From an uncultured Pelagibacteraceae bacterium (GTDB lineage: Bacteria; Pseudomonadota; Alphaproteobacteria; Pelagibacterales; Pelagibacteraceae): a DNA stretch of 8,675 bases. A program made the position numbers and the translations under genes. Position 1 is the first letter of the stretch; every line of letters starts with the position of its first letter. This document shows positions 5,900 through 8,675 of the stretch, piece after piece. Below the pieces are notes generated by a model. The model did not search any database and was not told where the DNA came from. It saw only the letters and a program-made list of their open reading frames with translations. Location: positions 1 through 8,675 of the forward strand of contig CACPEI010000018.1 of the NCBI GenBank assembly GCA_902632875.1, read 5' to 3'.

Positions 5900-6816
5900 T
5901 GGGTATCTTTGATAAATTTAAAATTGGATTTAAAAAAAGTGCATCAGCGTTTACATCTGGACTTAAAGAAATAATTGTCAAAAAAGAAATTAATGACGAA
6001 AATTTAAATAAAATTGAGGAATTTTTAATTCGATCAGATGTGGGAGTTGAGGCTGCATCTGAAATAAAAGAAATAATTTCTAGAAAAAAAATTGATCCAA
6101 ATAAAGATCTATCCAAAGAGATAAACTCTATTTTAAAAGAATATATAATTTCTTTGATGAAACCCTTGGAAAATAAATCCTTTTTTGAAAAAAAAGAAAA
6201 GCTTAATGCAACGTTAATTTCTGGTGTGAACGGTGTTGGGAAAACAACAACTATCGGTAAAATAGGAAAAATATTGAAGACTAATGGTAGTAAAGTTATG
6301 TTTGCAGCTTCAGATACATTTCGTGCCGCTGCAATTGAACAACTAGAAAATTGGGCAAGTAAAGTAGATGTTCAAATAGTAAAATCATCCCAAGGAGCCG
6401 ATCCAGCCTCGGTTGCTTTTAAGGCTGTGGATGAAGCTATCAAAAAAAAATTTGATCAAGTTTTAATAGACACAGCTGGTAGACTCCAAAATAAAAAAAA
6501 TTTAATGGAAGAATATAAAAAGATAGCGAATGTCACAAAAAAAATAGATCCCAATGCACCTCATAATGTTATTTTAGTTTTAGATGCAACCTCAGGACAA
6601 AATGTATTAAATCAAGTCGAAGAATTTAATAAGATCATCCCGATAACAGGTATCGTGATGACAAAATTAGATGGCACAGCTAAGGGGGGAATTTTGTTAG
6701 CGCTAGCAAAAAAATATGAAATTCCAATTATTGCACTAGGTTTAGGTGAAAAAGAAGACGACCTACAGTTATTTGAGGCAGAAAAATTTGCTGAGGCTTT
6801 TACTCAAATTAATTGA
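5899..6816 (+). CDS. ftsY: Signal recognition particle receptor FtsY
   Basis: FtsY is the membrane-associated SRP receptor GTPase that receives ribosome-SRP complexes and passes them to the Sec translocon. The protein has 305 residues, consisting only of the NG domains with a short N-terminal segment (MGIFDKFKIGFKKSASAFTS) that could be an amphipathic membrane-targeting helix. The long acidic A domain of E. coli FtsY is absent. Motifs: GVNGVGKTTT (109-118), DTFRAAAIEQL (139-149), DTAGR (191-195), TKLDGTAKGG (255-264) and GLGEKEDDLQLF (281-292). These, plus TKLDGTAKGG rather than the Ffh-type DGDARGG and the missing M domain, separate it from Ffh. Translation is coupled to dapF by the TAATG overlap. 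Its last 8 bases overlap the end of the convergent gene, with no visible terminator. Confidence 0.97.
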   Translation: MGIFDKFKIGFKKSASAFTSGLKEIIVKKEINDENLNKIEEFLIRSDVGVEAASEIKEIISRKKIDPNKDLSKEINSILKEYIISLMKPLENKSFFEKKEKLNATLISGVNGVGKTTTIGKIGKILKTNGSKVMFAASDTFRAAAIEQLENWASKVDVQIVKSSQGADPASVAFKAVDEAIKKKFDQVLIDTAGRLQNKKNLMEEYKKIANVTKKIDPNAPHNVILVLDATSGQNVLNQVEEFNKIIPITGIVMTKLDGTAKGGILLALAKKYEIPIIALGLGEKEDDLQLFEAEKFAEAFTQIN

Positions 6817-7372
6817 TTAAATTACTAGAGATCAAAGGTTTGTAGATATTACATTTATAATTATCATCAAATTTATAATGACCACAATTTTTAGAGAATG
6901 AAGAAATTATAAAATCAAATTTACCATTGGTAGGATAAAGTTCTAGTTTTTTACTACTGATGTCATATTTAAAATTAGCATTTAAACTTTTTACAGCACT
7001 AATCATTACTAATGTTTTATCATCTTTTAATAAATAATACGCAAAATCATCTGGAAATACTGGAAAATCATACTCTTGTAAAAAATATTTAGCTTGTGAA
7101 GGAAACCACTCATAAGAAATTAAAGGTGACGAAGACTTTGTTAAATGATTAAAAATATAAAGATCTTTTGGATAGTCATTAATATAATTATCATTTTCGC
7201 CTCTAGCTAAAATAGATTTTTCTCTACCTTTAAAATATAAGCTAAACTCTTTGTTATGTGAGTCCATATGATCTATATGAAATAAATCATCTGGTTGAAA
7301 AAATTCATCTTGCGAATAAACATTGGTAATAAAAATAAAGACTGCAATAAATAAAAAAGATAATTTTTTCAT
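6809..7372 (-). CDS. Unrecognised small exported protein
   Basis: I do not recognise this family. The 187-residue product begins with a clear Sec signal peptide: MKK, a hydrophobic run LSFLFIAVFIFITNV, and a likely cleavage site after VYS (residue 20), leaving QDEFFQPDDLF as the mature start. There is no lipobox cysteine, so it is probably periplasmic or secreted, not a lipoprotein. The mature part is rich in Asp, Phe, Tyr and Lys. It has just two cysteines, Cys163 and Cys174, near the C-terminus, which could form one disulfide. No transmembrane segment follows the signal. The 3' end overlaps the end of ftsY by 8 bases in tail-to-tail orientation. It lies 49 nt downstream of the hydrolase gene on the same strand, so it may be co-transcribed or have its own promoter. 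The long open frame and signal peptide make it a real gene. Confidence 0.8.
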   Translation of the reverse strand: MKKLSFLFIAVFIFITNVYSQDEFFQPDDLFHIDHMDSHNKEFSLYFKGREKSILARGENDNYINDYPKDLYIFNHLTKSSSPLISYEWFPSQAKYFLQEYDFPVFPDDFAYYLLKDDKTLVMISAVKSLNANFKYDISSKKLELYPTNGKFDFIISSFSKNCGHYKFDDNYKCNIYKPLISSNLIN

Positions 7373-7398
7373 TATTTTTTAATAAATAATAATTCTGA

Positions 7399-7425
7399 AG
7401 TATATTTGTTGAGATTGTGGCTTAA
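7399..7425 (-). promoter_or_regulatory. Weak candidate promoter for the exported-protein gene
   Basis: The 49-bp gap contains TATACT on the minus strand (7404-7399), with TTAAGC (7425-7420) 15 bp upstream as a poor -35. A start would fall near 7393, about 20 nt before the ATG. AT-rich DNA produces such matches by chance, so this is tentative. Confidence 0.25.
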
Positions 7426-8240
7426 TTTAAACTTTTTAAAAAAGATTTAAGAGCTTCGATGAGGTTTTTATCGAACTCCATCATATGATTGTCATGTTTT
7501 GTAAAATAAGAATATTTTGGTTCATTGGCTATTTCATAAATCTTTTTTCCCATAAAGAATGGAACTATCTGGTCAGCCTCACCGTGCATTATTAAAATAG
7601 GAGCTTTTATATTATTAATTTTACTTTTGTTATCAAATTTATCTTTTAATAATAAACTTACGGGTATGTAAGGATAAAATGTTTTAGCTGCATCAACCAT
7701 AGAAGTAAATGGCGTCTCTAATATAACGCCAGCAAAATTTTTTTTTTGCGATAAATGCGTTGCAACACCAGTCCCTAATGACTCACCGTAAATAACAATA
7801 TTTTCCTCTTTAACACCTTTGTTAATTAACCAACTTATTCCACTTCTTCCATCTTCATAAAGACCTTTCTCAGATGGTTTTCCCTGATTCCCACTAAAGC
7901 CTCTCCAGGCAATTATTAAAAAGTTAACATCCATCTCGCTAAAATGGTTTAACTTATGAATTCTGTTTTCTAAAGAACCTGCGTTTCCATGAAAATAAAG
8001 TATGGTTTTATATTTCTTTAGATCTTTTTCATGATACCAGCCTAATAAATTAATATTGTCAGAAGTTTTTATTTTCACCTTTTCAATTGATACAGATATT
8101 TGATCGTTTGAGTAATTATTTTCATTTGGGTGGTACAATAAATTTCTCTGATAAAAATATAAAAAAACCAAAACTAAAATATAAACTACAATAATTATTT
8201 GTAAAAATGAGAACAAATTATCCTTAAACTTTTTTAACAT
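7422..8240 (-). CDS. Membrane-anchored alpha/beta hydrolase, BEM46/ABHD13-like
   Basis: This is a serine hydrolase of the alpha/beta fold, with 272 residues from the ATG at 8240. One N-terminal hydrophobic segment (about 14-29, IIIVVYILVLVFLYFY) should anchor it in the inner membrane, probably with the catalytic domain in the periplasm. Catalytic features, in order: oxyanion-region HGNAG (84-88), RGFSGNQGKPSEKGL (113-127), nucleophile elbow GESLG with Ser154, HGEADQIVP with Asp223, and a His in KHDNHMMEF (His249 or His252). The pattern of GNAG, G-x-PSE-GL and an HxDxx-like end resembles the BEM46/ABHD13 group, whose bacterial substrates are poorly known, so no reaction is assigned. An in-frame TTG at 8267 would add nine residues, but the ATG start, which leaves a 17-nt overlap with the upstream transporter gene, is more likely. 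The overlap suggests translational coupling. Confidence 0.88.
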   Translation of the reverse strand: MLKKFKDNLFSFLQIIIVVYILVLVFLYFYQRNLLYHPNENNYSNDQISVSIEKVKIKTSDNINLLGWYHEKDLKKYKTILYFHGNAGSLENRIHKLNHFSEMDVNFLIIAWRGFSGNQGKPSEKGLYEDGRSGISWLINKGVKEENIVIYGESLGTGVATHLSQKKNFAGVILETPFTSMVDAAKTFYPYIPVSLLLKDKFDNKSKINNIKAPILIMHGEADQIVPFFMGKKIYEIANEPKYSYFTKHDNHMMEFDKNLIEALKSFLKSLN

Positions 8241-8675
8241 TATTCTTTTTCGCAAAGTATATTCCAAAAAATACTAAAATTGTTCCAATGAAATGATAAT
8301 TTTCAAATTTTTCATCAAATAAAAAATATCCATAGATTGCACCATAAACTGTAAATACGTAAAGTGTAAATCCAGTCAAAGATGCACCTAATTTTTTTTG
8401 AGCGATTGTATAAAGAGTAAAAGCAATTATTCCAGGTGAAACAGCTGCAAAGATTACCCATAAGTAAAATTCAGATACAAAATCCGTTTGCTTATAGAAT
8501 ATTTCCTCACCAATATAAAAGGGTAGTAAACTTAATGCTCCAAAAAATGATATTAAAGTAAATCTCTCAAAAATTTTAAGTTTGGAATTCCAATAAAATA
8601 GATAAATAGAATATAAGGCCCATCCAATTGCAGCGGCTAACATCCATAAATCACCAATTGTGAATTCTAAATTAA
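8224..8675 (-). CDS. EamA/DMT-family transporter, partial (C-terminal half)
   Basis: This is the second half of a drug/metabolite-transporter superfamily membrane protein. The frame is open to the window edge: upstream of the internal Met at 8643 it reads NLEFTIGDLW and then MLAAAIGWALYSIY, the typical start of the second EamA repeat (GDLxxLxAAxxWALYS). About five hydrophobic segments follow, including FTLISFFGALSLLPFYIG, LWVIFAAVSPGIIAFTLY, LGASLTGFTLYVFTVYGAIY and FIGTILVFFGIYFAKK. A complete family member has about 280-300 residues and ten helices; roughly 150 are visible here. The protein ends in KKNNVKKV, a positively charged cytoplasmic tail. The substrate cannot be deduced. Its stop lies inside the start of the hydrolase gene, so the two form one transcription unit. 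Confidence 0.9.
   Translation of the reverse strand, partial: NLEFTIGDLWMLAAAIGWALYSIYLFYWNSKLKIFERFTLISFFGALSLLPFYIGEEIFYKQTDFVSEFYLWVIFAAVSPGIIAFTLYTIAQKKLGASLTGFTLYVFTVYGAIYGYFLFDEKFENYHFIGTILVFFGIYFAKKNNVKKV

Noticed and set aside
5206..6116. Minus-strand frames of 127 and 80 codons within dapF and ftsY.
   Set aside because: They are antisense to two unmistakable enzymes with complete motifs.
6800..6835. TTAATTGATTAA as a terminator between the convergent genes.
   Set aside because: It is a short AT-only palindrome of five pairs with no adjacent T-run, too weak to call.
8240..8267. A longer hydrolase start at the TTG at 8267.
   Set aside because: It would lengthen the overlap with the transporter gene. 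The ATG at 8240 gives a normal positively charged N-terminus (MLKKFK) before the membrane helix.
1..8675. CRISPR arrays, insertion sequences, phage or defence genes.
   Set aside because: All of the window is accounted for by housekeeping genes and the one regulatory region. No spacer-repeat pattern, transposase or integrase motif was seen.

Overview
The window looks like a piece of a SAR11 (Pelagibacterales) alphaproteobacterial chromosome. The base composition is very AT-rich, genes are packed with 1-14 nt gaps or small overlaps, and the order ffh-rpsP-trmD-rplS-leuC-leuD follows an alphaproteobacterial theme. Protein sequences such as an Ffh with a TRxD G4 motif and an S16 with a long Lys/Ala/Glu tail also fit. 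The assignment is by pattern recognition, not by a database search.

Left part (1-4913, all on the minus strand, read right to left): ffh (SRP54 GTPase), rpsP (bS16), trmD (tRNA m1G37 methyltransferase), rplS (bL19), leuC and the N-terminal part of leuD (cut by the window edge). This is one tightly spaced transcription unit that begins with protein targeting and translation genes and ends in leucine biosynthesis. rimM, usually found between rpsP and trmD, is not there. bS16 and bL19 both carry long charged C-terminal tails, and the bS16 tail is built from a 30-nt tandem repeat.

Centre (4914-5074): a non-coding divergent region, and the most interesting part of the window. On the minus strand, about 100 nt directly before ffh can fold into a closing stem around three hairpins, one with a GAAA tetraloop, and the closing stem ends about 10 nt before the ffh start codon. 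It is GC-rich compared with its surroundings. This very probably corresponds to the candidate cis-regulatory RNA reported earlier upstream of ffh in 'Ca. Pelagibacter ubique'. Next to it lies a palindromic -10 sequence (ATTATAAT) that can serve transcription in both directions, towards ffh and towards dapF.

Right of centre (5075-6816, plus strand): dapF (diaminopimelate epimerase) and ftsY (SRP receptor), joined by a one-base TAATG overlap. The two SRP GTPases, Ffh and FtsY, are therefore driven away from the same 161-bp control region.

Right end (6809-8675, minus strand, converging on ftsY): an unrecognised small exported protein, a membrane-anchored BEM46-like alpha/beta hydrolase, and the C-terminal half of an EamA/DMT-family transporter that runs off the window. 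No rRNA, tRNA, CRISPR array, insertion sequence or clear GC-rich intrinsic terminator was seen, and no gene-free stretch exceeds 300 bases.
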